A program made the position numbers and the translations under genes. The notes under the pieces are model-generated. The model saw only the letters and a program-made list of their open reading frames with translations, did no database searches and had not been told where the DNA came from. Shown one piece after another: positions 1 to 9,234 of a stretch of 46,913 bases of DNA. The stretch's first letter is position 1; each line of letters begins with the position of its first letter. Source of the DNA: Paracoccaceae bacterium (lineage in GTDB: Bacteria > Pseudomonadota > Alphaproteobacteria > Rhodobacterales > Rhodobacteraceae); contig JAPPHA010000048.1 of NCBI GenBank assembly GCA_028874915.1, forward strand, positions 25,788 through 72,700, written 5' to 3'.

Positions 1-63
1 CCCGGCGGTTGGCTTTGACATTATTACTATTATCTTGGCCGGCCTTGATCAGTATCCCGCGTG

Positions 64-1533
64 TCAACACAAACCCACTTCATGTCGTTTCGCCGCGGGG
101 TGGGGGGGGCGTGTCCGGGCTGTCCGGTTGGTCTGCAAGACGTCCAGTTCCTTGCTGTAGATGTCCATGGCGGCTTCCACTGCGGCTGGAGCCGGCCCCC
201 CGGGCCGGTCGCGCCTCGCCACGAATGTATCGGGGGAGACCACCTCGAGGAACTGGGTTTCCGTCAATCCGGACGGCCGACCCTCTATGGTGGCAAAAGC
301 CTCTGAGAACTCCGCAAAGGCCTGTGCGATCGTCTTCCCCTGCTCCAGTGCCGCTCGCGAGGTCTGTCCGGCAATCCTGTGTGCCGTCCGGAAGGCGATG
401 GCTTCCTTGCGGACCAGAGTGTCGGCAAGCTCGGTTACGGTGATATAGGCGGCATCAATCCGGGACCGGGACCGGTCACTGTCCACCCGGCAGGAGGGCA
501 GCAGCGCAGCGAACAGGGCGAGCGCTCGGTTGCCGCTGTCAAAGGCGCCGAATCCGGCCTGTTGCACATCAGCCTCGCTGTCATTCATGTCCGCGAACGG
601 CGTGTTGTGCATCACGGTCTGTATCATGTCGCACCGGCCGACGGTGCTGCTGCACAAATGGCGAAGATGCTCGACTGGAACGGGATTGCGTTTCTGGGGC
701 ATGATCGACGAAATCTGGACAAGGCTGTCGGGGACAAGCAACTGTCCGGCTTCAAACGACGTCCACTGAACCATGTCCTGGGTGACGCGTCCGAGATGGA
801 GAAACACCAGCTTCAGGGCGGAATACAGGCCTGTGAGATAGTCGACTGCTGCGATGCAGGCGTAGGCGTTCAGGGATATGGCGGAAAACCCCAACAACCC
901 GGCGACGCGTTCCCGATCTATCGGAAACCCGGTAGTGGTAATGGCCGCGGCACCGAGCGGACACTGGTCGACGACGGCCAGCGCCGATTCGAGGCGCCGG
1001 GTATCACGGAGAAGAACTTCGATCACGGCCAGGAGATAATGACAGAAGGTTGTTGGCTGGGCTGGCTGCCCGTGCGTATAGGCAACGATCAGGGTCTGAG
1101 TCTCGGACCGGGCCCGGTCCAGCAGTTTCTCGGCGAGGTGGAGGGCCAGACCAATTGACTCTTCGGTCCGTTGCCTCAGTTCCATTCGGAAACAGGTTTG
1201 GTCCATGTCGTTCCGGGAGCGGCCGATGTGAAGCATGCTCCCGATGTCGCCGACCCGTGCGATCAGTTCCGCCTCCAGCAGGAAAAAGAAGTCTTCATGC
1301 TGTTCCGAATACTTGGGCGGCACGGTGCGCAGTTCGTCCTCGATCCGGGCGAGTGCAGACGCGATCCGCCCGGCCGGCCGCCGGTCGAGAATGCCTGTCT
1401 CCGAGAGCATGATGAGATGGGCCCGATTGATCGCGTGAATATGAGGCGCAAAATGCTGTCGAACGGTTTCGAACGCTGGCTCCAGAACGGTTTCCCGGTA
1501 GACCGGATCCGGAAATTCTGATTGCGAAATCAC
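64..1533 (-). CDS. Argininosuccinate lyase-like enzyme (fumarase/aspartase superfamily)
   Basis: About 489 residues. The three superfamily landmarks are visible: GRSRND near residues 104-109, THGQPAQP near 153-160, and the lyase signature SSIMPQKRNP near 275-284. These enzymes cleave a C-N bond by elimination, typically releasing fumarate from an N-succinyl-type substrate. The GTG start is chosen because its GTGA overlaps the stop of the upstream permease by four bases; a longer frame runs upstream but lies inside that permease. Being last in an ABC importer operon, with no argG or other arginine gene nearby, suggests catabolism of an imported compound rather than arginine synthesis. That is inference. 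The family call is firm; the substrate is unknown. The C-terminus is basic and low-complexity, and the stop lies close to the window edge. Confidence 0.85.
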   Translation of the reverse strand: MISQSEFPDPVYRETVLEPAFETVRQHFAPHIHAINRAHLIMLSETGILDRRPAGRIASALARIEDELRTVPPKYSEQHEDFFFLLEAELIARVGDIGSMLHIGRSRNDMDQTCFRMELRQRTEESIGLALHLAEKLLDRARSETQTLIVAYTHGQPAQPTTFCHYLLAVIEVLLRDTRRLESALAVVDQCPLGAAAITTTGFPIDRERVAGLLGFSAISLNAYACIAAVDYLTGLYSALKLVFLHLGRVTQDMVQWTSFEAGQLLVPDSLVQISSIMPQKRNPVPVEHLRHLCSSTVGRCDMIQTVMHNTPFADMNDSEADVQQAGFGAFDSGNRALALFAALLPSCRVDSDRSRSRIDAAYITVTELADTLVRKEAIAFRTAHRIAGQTSRAALEQGKTIAQAFAEFSEAFATIEGRPSGLTETQFLEVVSPDTFVARRDRPGGPAPAAVEAAMDIYSKELDVLQTNRTARTRPPHPAAKRHEVGLC

Positions 1534-2420
1534 CCTTTCAACCCCGCCATGACCACGCCCCGGATTATGAACCGCTGGAATATCAGGAAAACGACCAGCG
1601 TCGGCAGGGTCGAAATGGCGGCGCCGGTCATGATCAGTTCCCACTGCACGTCGGCTTCGTCGCCGAAGCTCGATAACCCGACGGGCAAGGTATACATCTC
1701 GACCGAATTGGTGACGATCAATGGCCAGATGAAGGCGGTCCAGTTCCCCAGGAAAACGAAAATCGCCAGCGCCGCCAGAGCCGGGCGAACGAGGGGCATG
1801 GCAATGCGCCACCAGATTTCGAGTTCGTTCAGCCCGTCGATTCGGGCCGCCTCGATGAAGTCATCCGGCACCGTTTCAAAAAACTGTTTCATCAGAAACG
1901 TGCCAAACGCGGTCATCAGTCCCGGAAACATGATTCCCCAATGGGTGTCGAGCCAACCGAATGACTGTGACATCAGGTACCATGGTATCACGAGCATTTC
2001 CGTGGGGATCATCAGCGTGGACAGGATGGCGATGAAGACCAGATACCGGCCGGGAAACCGGAACTTGCACAGCGTGTAACCGACCAGGCTGTCGAACAGG
2101 ACATTGGAGAGAGTGGTGGCGGCCGCGATGACGATCGAATTGACGAACCACCGGAAGAAACGGCCGTCTTCCAAGACGAACCAGTAATTCTCAAGATGCG
2201 GTTCGTTCGGGATGAGGGCCAGGTCGTAGATTTCATGCGGCCATTTCAGGGATGTCGAAATCATGTACATGATTGGCATGATCATGAGAATCCCGCCGAT
2301 AAGCAGAAGAAGCCACCGAACTGTCTGTCCGAGGTTGGCCGCATCGAAGACGGACCTTTGCCGGTACCCGGGCCCGCGGTGGCGGTGGTCCTCTCCCGGA
2401 TAGGTCGCGGTGGTGCCCAT
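1530..2420 (-). CDS. ABC transporter permease, MalG-type (CUT1 family)
   Basis: A 296-residue inner-membrane permease. A hydrophobic segment lies near residues 35-57, with further membrane helices after it. The cytoplasmic EAA loop, which docks the ATPase, is seen as EAARIDGLNELEIWW in the C-terminal half, as in MalG-like subunits. The ATG start directly follows the stop of the other permease (TGAATG), and the gene overlaps the lyase downstream by four bases, so the operon is tightly coupled. A MalG-type permease pairs with the MalF-type partner and an ATPase to import sugars or related solutes. No ATPase gene is visible in this operon; it may lie left of the window or be shared. Confidence 0.92.
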   Translation of the reverse strand: MGTTATYPGEDHRHRGPGYRQRSVFDAANLGQTVRWLLLLIGGILMIMPIMYMISTSLKWPHEIYDLALIPNEPHLENYWFVLEDGRFFRWFVNSIVIAAATTLSNVLFDSLVGYTLCKFRFPGRYLVFIAILSTLMIPTEMLVIPWYLMSQSFGWLDTHWGIMFPGLMTAFGTFLMKQFFETVPDDFIEAARIDGLNELEIWWRIAMPLVRPALAALAIFVFLGNWTAFIWPLIVTNSVEMYTLPVGLSSFGDEADVQWELIMTGAAISTLPTLVVFLIFQRFIIRGVVMAGLKG

Positions 2421-3311
2421 TCATCGATCCTGTAGAATGCGCAGCTGGAGAAGGCTCACGCCGAGAAGGACCAGGAACAATACGACCGTCTGCGCTGCCG
2501 CATACCCCATGTTGAAATCGGCGAATGCCGTCTGGTAGATCATCAGAACGAGGGGTTTGGTGGAATTGAGCGGACCGCCCGGATCACCAGTCGTCATGTT
2601 GAAGACGTGATCAAAGATTCGCAGAAATCCGATCGAAGAAAACACCACGATAAAGACGATGGTCGGGCGCAGCAGCGGCAGCGTGATTTCCCAGAGAACA
2701 GTCCAGTCCGAGACTCCGTCGATGCGGGCGGCTTCGTAGTAGCTGCGGGGAATGGCCCGAAGCCCCGCCATGAAAATGATCACCTGAAAACCCAGTCCCG
2801 CCCAGACCGCCGGTGCCAGGATCGCTGGCAGCGCCAGGGTCGTGGACCGCAGGAACTCGATTTGTGGCAAGCCAAAGGACCCGAGCGTGTTGTTGAAAAA
2901 GCCGATCGGTATCGGCTGGTAGAACCAGCGCCAAACCCAAGCCATCGCCACGGCGGTCGTCATGAAGGGGAGGAAATACAATACTCTCAGGAAACCGTGC
3001 ATGAAGGCGAGTTTGTCGAGATGATAGGCAATGACGAATGCAAGGACCAGGCTGACCGGAGTTCCGATTATCAGATAGACAAAGGTGTTTCGAAAAACCT
3101 GCCAGAATACGGGATCATTCCAGAGTCGCGCGTAGTTCTCAATTCCGGCCCAGGTCCGGTCGCCGAGCAGGTTCCAGGACTGGAACGAGATCAGCATGGC
3201 GTTGGCCGTCGGATAAAACCGGATTACCAGATAGAAGATCACGGGGAGCGCGAGGAACGCCCAGGCCCAGACAATCTTTTTTTGCTGAATCGTGAGATTG
3301 CGGTACATCAT
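2421..3311 (-). CDS. ABC transporter permease, MalF-type (CUT1 family)
   Basis: A 296-residue inner-membrane permease with a first hydrophobic segment near residues 15-35 and several more helices. The EAA loop reads YEAARIDGVSDWTVLWEI, typical of CUT1 permeases. It forms the heterodimeric channel with the MalG-type subunit encoded next. I chose the ATG at 3311; a GTG at 3353 would add 14 residues and cannot be excluded, since neither has a strong ribosome-binding site. The gene lies 66 bases downstream of the binding-protein gene and abuts the next permease. The substrate cannot be read from the sequence; CUT1 systems usually carry oligosaccharides, glycerol phosphates or other polyols. Confidence 0.92.
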   Translation of the reverse strand: MMYRNLTIQQKKIVWAWAFLALPVIFYLVIRFYPTANAMLISFQSWNLLGDRTWAGIENYARLWNDPVFWQVFRNTFVYLIIGTPVSLVLAFVIAYHLDKLAFMHGFLRVLYFLPFMTTAVAMAWVWRWFYQPIPIGFFNNTLGSFGLPQIEFLRSTTLALPAILAPAVWAGLGFQVIIFMAGLRAIPRSYYEAARIDGVSDWTVLWEITLPLLRPTIVFIVVFSSIGFLRIFDHVFNMTTGDPGGPLNSTKPLVLMIYQTAFADFNMGYAAAQTVVLFLVLLGVSLLQLRILQDR

Positions 3312-3377
3312 CCGTTCCGGATGTGTTCCGGGCCCACCGATGCCAACTGGCACGGTGAGCCCGGGAATTCGTGGCCG

Positions 3378-4631
3378 CTAGTTGTAGTATTCGTCCAGTA
3401 ACTTTTGCTCGGCTTCAGCGGCCACGGCAACGCTTTCTGCTGCCGGCTGACCCTCGAGGTCGATTCTCTGGACCATGTCGATCAGAATCTGGCGCTGGGC
3501 GCTTTCATTGGCGAATTTCGTGGTATTGGCGTAGGCAAGACCGCGAATGAACGGCCCGAAGACCGCATCATTGGCATTCGCTTCGGTGAGGCCAACCGAC
3601 GGCTTCGCCGGAAGCTCACCCACGACATCCAGCCAGACCTGCATGGCGTTGTCCGAGGTCACGAACTGCATGAACTTCACGGCTGCATCGTATTTTTCGC
3701 CTTCGGCCTTGGTGGTGATGGCATTGACCCAATACGACGAATAGTTCGACTGCGTTCCGTTCGGTCCTGCGGGGAGCTCCGCGACGCCCCATTTCAGTCC
3801 TCGGGTCTTGTTGAGGGAGCCGATCCTGAACGAGCCATCAATGTGCATCCCGGCGCGTCCGGCCTTGAACGCCGCCTGTGGTTCATCCATGAATCCGAAG
3901 GCCGTGACTTTGTGATCGTTTGCCAACCCCACATAGAATTCGGCGGCAGCGACACCTGCTTCACTGTTGTAGTTGACCGTAGTGTAATCGTCGAGGTACG
4001 GCTCGCCTCCGAACTGTCGCACGAGAACTTCGCGGAACCAGTGATGGTCCTGGGCGTTCATGCCAGCGGTGATTCCAACTTGCGTCAGGTTGCCTGCCGC
4101 ATCGGTTTTCGTCAGCGCTCTTGCCGTTTCGATCAGTTCATCCAGGGTTTGCGGCGGCGCGTCGATGCCCGCTTCCGCGAACAGCGCCGTATTGTAGAAC
4201 AACGCGAGAGACCGGACAGCCGTCGGCAGTGCCCAATAGTTGTCGCCTTCCCTCATGGCCGATACCATTGGAAAGAATTCTGCCTCGATCTGGCCAGGCG
4301 GGAAGGCGTCATTTGGAAGCGGCTGAATCAGATCAGCCGCGACATAGTCGTTAAGCCAGCCGTAAAAAAGCTGAACAACATCCGGGCCCTCGCCGGCAGG
4401 AATCGCGGCCGCGACCTTCGTCCGATAGTCGGCATACGGGAAATGGGTCATCGAAACCTTGATTCCGGGGTTCTCGGCTTCGAATTCGCCGATCAGCTGT
4501 TCCATCGCGGTCACGCGGGCGTCGAAGAAGTACTGCCAGTATTCGATTTCAACCTCGGATCGTGCAGATCCGCCAACCAGCAATCCGCCACTGAGGACCA
4601 CCGATAGCACTTTGAATTTCCAAGCAGACAT
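3378..4631 (-). CDS. Extracellular solute-binding protein of a CUT1 ABC importer
   Basis: 417 residues, typical for family 1 solute-binding proteins. The N-terminus is a classical Sec signal peptide: a basic start (MSAWKFK), a hydrophobic core, and probable cleavage after the SARS region near residue 25. The mature part contains family-like stretches such as EFEAENPGIKVSM and a tryptophan-rich pocket region. It captures the substrate in the periplasm and delivers it to the two permeases downstream. The ATG at 4631 is preceded by AGGAGA at a good distance; a longer open frame to 4883 has no such support. First gene of the minus-strand operon. Confidence 0.93.
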   Translation of the reverse strand: MSAWKFKVLSVVLSGGLLVGGSARSEVEIEYWQYFFDARVTAMEQLIGEFEAENPGIKVSMTHFPYADYRTKVAAAIPAGEGPDVVQLFYGWLNDYVAADLIQPLPNDAFPPGQIEAEFFPMVSAMREGDNYWALPTAVRSLALFYNTALFAEAGIDAPPQTLDELIETARALTKTDAAGNLTQVGITAGMNAQDHHWFREVLVRQFGGEPYLDDYTTVNYNSEAGVAAAEFYVGLANDHKVTAFGFMDEPQAAFKAGRAGMHIDGSFRIGSLNKTRGLKWGVAELPAGPNGTQSNYSSYWVNAITTKAEGEKYDAAVKFMQFVTSDNAMQVWLDVVGELPAKPSVGLTEANANDAVFGPFIRGLAYANTTKFANESAQRQILIDMVQRIDLEGQPAAESVAVAAEAEQKLLDEYYN

Positions 4632-4691
4632 TGTCGTTCTCCTGTCTTTTGTGCACCCCCACTCGGGAACGATTGGATCCAGTGCGTTCGA

Positions 4692-4720
4692 AGCCTGTCC
4701 GCAATCCAGTTGCCTGTCAA
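4692..4720 (-). promoter_or_regulatory. Candidate promoter of the ABC importer operon
   Basis: On the minus strand a perfect -35 hexamer, TTGACA, lies at 4715-4720. It is followed after 17 bases by a poor -10 (CAGGCT, 4692-4697), about 60 bases before the binding-protein start. The -35 match is exact but the weak -10 suggests activator dependence or that this is not the real promoter. The whole divergent gap is 268 bases (4632-4899). Confidence 0.3.
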
Positions 4721-4899
4721 TAGATCGGATGCGGAAAGGGGCCCGCGCTTCGGGAATCGGCAAGTGTCGCGAAAATTCAGGGTGTTGACCTCGCGTGCTG
4801 CTTAGGGTTCGGATTGGCCATTCGACCCGTCCGCGTGGATGCTCTCCAGTGCGTCGGCGGCGTTCGCTCCTGAACACGATCATTTGGAAGAGGATCGAA

Positions 4900-7290
4900 A
4901 TGTTACCGGAAGCCGAACGGTTCCATTCCCGTGCCTCCGCGCTGTGGCGAAGTCTTCAGCGGTTGCGAACGGTCATCCGATTCATGAATTCCGGTGCGCA
5001 TCCCGACGACGAGTCTTCCGGCATGCTAGCGGCGCTGGGGCTGAATGCGGGTTTCAGCCTTTCAATTGCTTGCGCAACCCGAGGCGAGGGCGGGCAAAAC
5101 GACATTGGCCGAGAATCCGGCGTTTTGCTCGGGTCCCTGCGCACCGCCGAAATGGAGGCCGCCTGTACGGTTCTCGGTGCGCGGCTGTACTGGCTTTCGG
5201 AACACCCCGAAGACACGATTGTCGATTTCGGGTTCTCGAAGAGCGGCCGGGAGACATTGGACAAGTGGTCCGAGTCCAGAGTTCTTTCGCGTCTGGTCGA
5301 CGTTGTCAGAACGGAGCGGCCGGATGTCCTTTGTCCGACGTTTCTCGACGTACCGGGACAGCATGGTCACCACCGCGCCATGACGGAGGCCGCCGTCCGG
5401 ATCATGGCGGCAGCGTCCGACCCCGGATTTCCGAGTGGCCGGAAACCCTGGCAGGTCGGAAAACTCTTCCTGCCCGCTTGGTCAGGCGCGGGAACAGCCT
5501 ATGATGACGAAGTCCCGCCACCTCCGGAGACAGTTCGGGTCGATCATGCCGGGGCCGACCCGGTCAGCGGTCTCGGTTGGGCGGAGATTGGCCAGATATC
5601 GCGGAGCCGACACCGGAGTCAGGGCATGGACCGGCGGACCGTAAGGGCGCCGGCAGGAGGGTGGCCGTTGCATTTGCTCGAGTGTCATGTCGAAGGCGGC
5701 GAGGCCTCGATTGACTCCGGTCTGGTCCGTACGCTCTCGGATCTTGCAGAGTCCGGGCCCGAGGGGAAGTTCTCGACGATCCTGAAACGGGTGGACCGGC
5801 TGATCGTCGCGGCAATCGATGCGTTTCCGGAGTTTTCCGACGTAGGACGGGCCGCCGCGGAGGCCCTGACGGAACTGCGCAAGGCGCTGGTCCTGTGCCC
5901 GGAGGCCGCCCGACATCGCCTGGTCGAAAAACGGGACCAGCTTGCCGATGTTCTTCGCCTTGCGTCCGGAGTCGGGGTTGACGTGGAGTTCGAGCGAACC
6001 CGGATCCGCCCCGGTGAGTCAACCGGGTACCGGTTGTCGGTCGGGACAGGTGCGGCGCACCACTGCTCCTCCCGGCTGGCCATGCCGGATGGCATCACGG
6101 TGAGGGACGATTCCCTTCTGGTTGAAACCTGGGTTCGGCCAACCGATCCTTACCCCGGGAACTTTGATCCCCTCGTCCCCCCGGCTCCGGCAGTGATTCT
6201 GGACATGGAAGCATTCGGAGTCCGGTTTGATGCGAGATTGAGAATAGACGATCCACCGGTGGTCCTACCTTGGGCCGCCGCCCGCGTTGAGCCTGCGAAG
6301 TCGGTCTACAACGCGCCCATTCAGCCCTGCGGACTCACGGTTCGAATTTTGGACATGGAACACGCAGGCATGAAACCCGAGTTCGACACCCCACCGGGCT
6401 GGGAGTGCGAGTGGACGGGAGCGGAGGCCGCCGTCAAATGCAATGGCAAGGCCGGGGATGGTGATCTTGAATTCCCACTTCGGCTGGACGGACATCCGGC
6501 CATGACGGCATGCGAGGTTCGCTATCCACATATCCGACCGGTAACCTGCACCGGTGAAGCTTCATTTCGACTGAGGGTTGCGTCCATCGCGATTCCGGAC
6601 AGTCGCGTCGGTTACATCGGTGGCGGTCACGACCGGATCGACGATTGGCTCCGTTTGATCGGGCTGGACACGGTTGCCATGTCCGATGACGACTTGGCGG
6701 GATCCGGATGGCTCGACGGGCTTGATGCCGTTGTTGTCGGAATCTTTGCGTTCAGGACGCGACCGCGCCTGATCCTTGCGATGCCGCAGGTTCGAGAGTG
6801 GATCCAAAGTGGCGGCACTTTGGTGACCCTTTATCACCGGCCCTCCGACCGTTTTGACACAACCGGAGTCTTGCCTGGCGGGATCGAAATCGGCCAGCCT
6901 TCCATTCGCTGGCGGGTCACGGATCCGACGTCAAAGGTTACGCCACTCGTGTCCGATCATCCTGTCCTTACTTGTCCGAATGCGATTGTCCCCGGGGACT
7001 GGGGGGACTGGCGGAAAGAGCGAGGCCTGTATTTTGCCCGACACTGGGATCCGGCTTATGTGCCGATCCTGGAAATGGCGGACGCCGGAGAAAAACCGCT
7101 CCGCGGCGGGCTCCTGAGTGCTGATATCGGCAAGGGTCGGCACGTCCACACGTCACTGAACCTGCATTTCCAGGCGGATCATTTGGTCGTCGGTGCCTTT
7201 CGTCTGCTTGCGAATTTGGTTGCTCGAAGGGTCAATGTAACGGAACCATCCAGTGAGCCCGAAAGGAAGGTGCATGACGCCGGATCATGA
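4900..7290 (+). CDS. Large PIG-L/LmbE-family deacetylase with C-terminal ThuA/GATase-like domain
   Basis: 796 residues. The N-terminal quarter is a PIG-L domain: the zinc motif AHPDDE is at residues 33-38, and the histidine-rich partner motif GQHGHHRAM lies near 153-161. Family members are zinc-dependent de-N-acetylases of amino-sugar conjugates. A central region (about 360-550) looks beta-rich. The last part (about 567-780, beginning RVGYIGGGHD) resembles the ThuA/glutamine-amidotransferase-like fold found in long PIG-L proteins. No signal peptide is visible. The ATG at 4900 is preceded by GAAGAGGA; an upstream frame extends to 4795 without support. Divergent transcription from the importer operon suggests a shared pathway, possibly removal of an acyl group from the imported compound. 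Substrate unknown. Confidence 0.85.
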   Translation: MLPEAERFHSRASALWRSLQRLRTVIRFMNSGAHPDDESSGMLAALGLNAGFSLSIACATRGEGGQNDIGRESGVLLGSLRTAEMEAACTVLGARLYWLSEHPEDTIVDFGFSKSGRETLDKWSESRVLSRLVDVVRTERPDVLCPTFLDVPGQHGHHRAMTEAAVRIMAAASDPGFPSGRKPWQVGKLFLPAWSGAGTAYDDEVPPPPETVRVDHAGADPVSGLGWAEIGQISRSRHRSQGMDRRTVRAPAGGWPLHLLECHVEGGEASIDSGLVRTLSDLAESGPEGKFSTILKRVDRLIVAAIDAFPEFSDVGRAAAEALTELRKALVLCPEAARHRLVEKRDQLADVLRLASGVGVDVEFERTRIRPGESTGYRLSVGTGAAHHCSSRLAMPDGITVRDDSLLVETWVRPTDPYPGNFDPLVPPAPAVILDMEAFGVRFDARLRIDDPPVVLPWAAARVEPAKSVYNAPIQPCGLTVRILDMEHAGMKPEFDTPPGWECEWTGAEAAVKCNGKAGDGDLEFPLRLDGHPAMTACEVRYPHIRPVTCTGEASFRLRVASIAIPDSRVGYIGGGHDRIDDWLRLIGLDTVAMSDDDLAGSGWLDGLDAVVVGIFAFRTRPRLILAMPQVREWIQSGGTLVTLYHRPSDRFDTTGVLPGGIEIGQPSIRWRVTDPTSKVTPLVSDHPVLTCPNAIVPGDWGDWRKERGLYFARHWDPAYVPILEMADAGEKPLRGGLLSADIGKGRHVHTSLNLHFQADHLVVGAFRLLANLVARRVNVTEPSSEPERKVHDAGS

Positions 7291-7632
7291 AACGCAATCC
7301 CGGTGCCGTGCGGCCGGCAGGTGAGGTCGTCGGCCATTGATGACATGTCGTTGCCTTCAAGTTCGAGACTCGGATTCCGGGGTCTGACGAGTCGCCCGGG
7401 TCGACCGTGGGAGGGGGCGGGACCGCGACCGCGAACAGGATCGCACGCATCTTTCGCCGAGAACCGGCGGCGTCGACCGTGCCACGGCCGGCGAAACCGA
7501 CTGTTTCTCAGGCGCCTCGATAGCCCGCCATTCCGGGGTTGCAGCGTTGACCTGTTCGGAGGCGGACGATAAACGACCCTTCGGTGGTCCGGTTGATGGC
7601 CGTCGACCGCCCCTCGCGCGTGGGAGAATCCG
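7291..7632 (+). other. Intergenic region before the nuo operon
   Basis: 342 bases without a supportable gene. It holds the candidate nuo promoter at 7547-7575 and the nuoA ribosome-binding site. I see no clear intrinsic terminator for the upstream deacetylase gene. Confidence 0.6.
7547..7575 (+). promoter_or_regulatory. Candidate sigma70-type promoter of the nuo operon
   Basis: TTGACC at 7547-7552 and TAAACG at 7570-7575 are separated by exactly 17 bases, 57 bases ahead of the nuoA start. The -35 matches five of six consensus bases; the -10 matches three of six. Position and spacing are good, but it is a sequence-only call. Confidence 0.4.
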
Positions 7633-7998
7633 TTGGAAGATCTTCTCCGAGAGTACCTTCCGATCCTGGTGTTTCTCGCCGTGGCGGCAGGCCTGGGGCT
7701 GGTGCTGATCTTGGCGGCCGTCGTTATTGCAGTTCGCAATCCCGACCCGGAGAAGATCTCGGCCTATGAATGCGGTTTCAATGCCTTTGATGACGCCCGA
7801 ATGAAGTTCGATGTGCGGTTCTACCTGGTAGCCATTTTGTTCATCATCTTCGACCTCGAGGTCGCGTTTCTGTTTCCCTGGGCTGCGTCTTTCAAGGATC
7901 AGGGCCTGCTCGGATTCTGGTCGATGATGGTCTTTCTCGCCATTCTGACCGTCGGTTTCGCCTACGAGTGGAAGAAAGGGGCCCTGGAATGGCAGTGA
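7633..7998 (+). CDS. nuoA: NADH-quinone oxidoreductase subunit A
   Basis: 121 residues with three transmembrane helices (about residues 8-34, 60-82 and 88-110). The NuoA hallmark YECGF is in the first loop and the [11 protein letters not shown] helix follows. It is part of the membrane-arm side of the quinone site of Complex I. The start appears to be TTG: a GGGAG ribosome-binding site lies about six bases upstream, and no in-frame ATG would preserve the first helix. It is the first gene of the fourteen-gene nuo operon and its end overlaps nuoB by ten bases. Confidence 0.96.
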   Translation: MEDLLREYLPILVFLAVAAGLGLVLILAAVVIAVRNPDPEKISAYECGFNAFDDARMKFDVRFYLVAILFIIFDLEVAFLFPWAASFKDQGLLGFWSMMVFLAILTVGFAYEWKKGALEWQ

Positions 7999-8546
7999 CC
8001 GATTCAGGCCGCGCCGAAACCCCTGAACCTGCAATGGCTGCCGCCGCCGCCCGGACTCCTGCGGTAACCGAATTCAGAGATGCCTTGCAGGATCAGGGAT
8101 TCCTGGTCACGTCAAGTGCCGACGTGATCAACTGGGCCCGGACTGGATCCCTGCACTGGATGACCTTCGGACTTGCCTGTTGTGCCGTCGAGATGATGCA
8201 CACGGCGATGCCGCGTTATGACATGGAAAGATTTGGAACGGCGCCCCGCGCCTCGCCCCGGCAATCCGATCTCATGATCGTGGCCGGGACGCTGACCAAC
8301 AAGATGGCACCGGCCCTGAGGAAGGTCTATGACCAGATGCCGGAGCCCCGCTACGTGATCTCCATGGGATCCTGCGCCAACGGCGGCGGATACTATCACT
8401 ACTCCTATTCCGTAGTTCGGGGCTGCGACCGGATCATTCCGGTCGACGTCTATGTCCCGGGGTGTCCGCCGACGGCGGAAGCCCTTCTTTATGGCATCCT
8501 GCAGCTTCAGCGAAAGATTCGCAGGACCGGCACAATCGTCAGGTAG
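7989..8546 (+). CDS. nuoB: NADH-quinone oxidoreductase subunit B
   Basis: 185 residues. It carries the ligands of the N2 [4Fe-4S] cluster, which hands electrons to quinone: the tandem cysteines of [10 protein letters not shown], then MGSCANGGG and [10 protein letters not shown]. The N-terminal ~30 residues are alanine-rich and variable. I chose the ATG at 7989; one at 7968 would add seven residues read through the nuoA end. The gene overlaps nuoA and is followed after ten bases by nuoC. It sits at the junction of the peripheral and membrane arms. Confidence 0.97.
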   Translation: MAVTDSGRAETPEPAMAAAAARTPAVTEFRDALQDQGFLVTSSADVINWARTGSLHWMTFGLACCAVEMMHTAMPRYDMERFGTAPRASPRQSDLMIVAGTLTNKMAPALRKVYDQMPEPRYVISMGSCANGGGYYHYSYSVVRGCDRIIPVDVYVPGCPPTAEALLYGILQLQRKIRRTGTIVR

Positions 8547-8556
8547 TTCTGTTCCC

Positions 8557-9234
8557 GTGAACGACCTGGAATCCTTGCGGGGGCTGGCGTCCCATGTCGC
8601 TGAAACCCAGCGGGAGTCTGTCCTCAGTTCCGGCGTCAACGCCATGGGCGAACTGGTCGTCGCCGTCTCGCACCAAAAGGTCGCCGAGTTTGCCCTGTGG
8701 CTGAAGACGGACAGCCCCTGCCGTTTCACGACCCTCGTCGACATCACGGCCGTGGACTATCCCTCCCGAGACCGGCGATTCGACGTGGTTTACCATCTGC
8801 TTTCGATGCAGCGGAACCAGCGTATCCGGTTCCGGACTTCGATCCGGGAAAGCGGCGAACTGGTTCCGACACTGGTGCCGGTATTTCCCGCAGCCAACTG
8901 GTTTGAACGCGAAGTCTTCGACATGTACGGGGTGATGTTCTCCGGCCATCCGGACCTTCGCAGGATTCTTACCGACTACGGGTTTCAGGGATATCCACTG
9001 CGCAAGGACTTCCCGACGACAGGGTTTACCGAAGTTCGTTATGATGAAGTCGAGAAAAGAGTGGTCCAGGAGCCGGTTTCGCTGGTTCAGGAATACCGGC
9101 AGTTCGATTTCATGTCGCCCTGGGAGGGGAGCCAGTCGATCATCGGCGAGACTGCCGGCGCTGTCGGGCCCGAGGGATCGGGCCAACCGAACGACCGTCC
9201 GGACTCGGGCGGCAACAACGGAAGCGCGACATGA
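8557..9234 (+). CDS. nuoC: NADH-quinone oxidoreductase subunit C
   Basis: 225 residues of the 30 kDa Complex I subunit. The family signature [12 protein letters not shown] is clear, followed by [24 protein letters not shown]. It is a structural subunit of the Q-module. The start is a GTG ten bases after the nuoB stop, with AGGTAG overlapping the nuoB end as the likely ribosome-binding site. The C-terminal ~30 residues are a glycine/asparagine-rich tail beyond the conserved domain. The stop overlaps the nuoD start (ATGA). NuoC and NuoD are separate proteins here, not the fused NuoCD form. Confidence 0.96.
   Translation: MNDLESLRGLASHVAETQRESVLSSGVNAMGELVVAVSHQKVAEFALWLKTDSPCRFTTLVDITAVDYPSRDRRFDVVYHLLSMQRNQRIRFRTSIRESGELVPTLVPVFPAANWFEREVFDMYGVMFSGHPDLRRILTDYGFQGYPLRKDFPTTGFTEVRYDEVEKRVVQEPVSLVQEYRQFDFMSPWEGSQSIIGETAGAVGPEGSGQPNDRPDSGGNNGSAT

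Noticed and set aside
15-33. Perfect TTGACA followed by an AT-rich stretch at the left edge
   Set aside because: No -10 hexamer at 15-19 bases downstream, and on the plus strand it points into the opposite-strand lyase gene.
379-1158. 259-codon plus-strand frame opposite the lyase gene
   Set aside because: It is the antisense shadow of the lyase; the lyase has intact family motifs.
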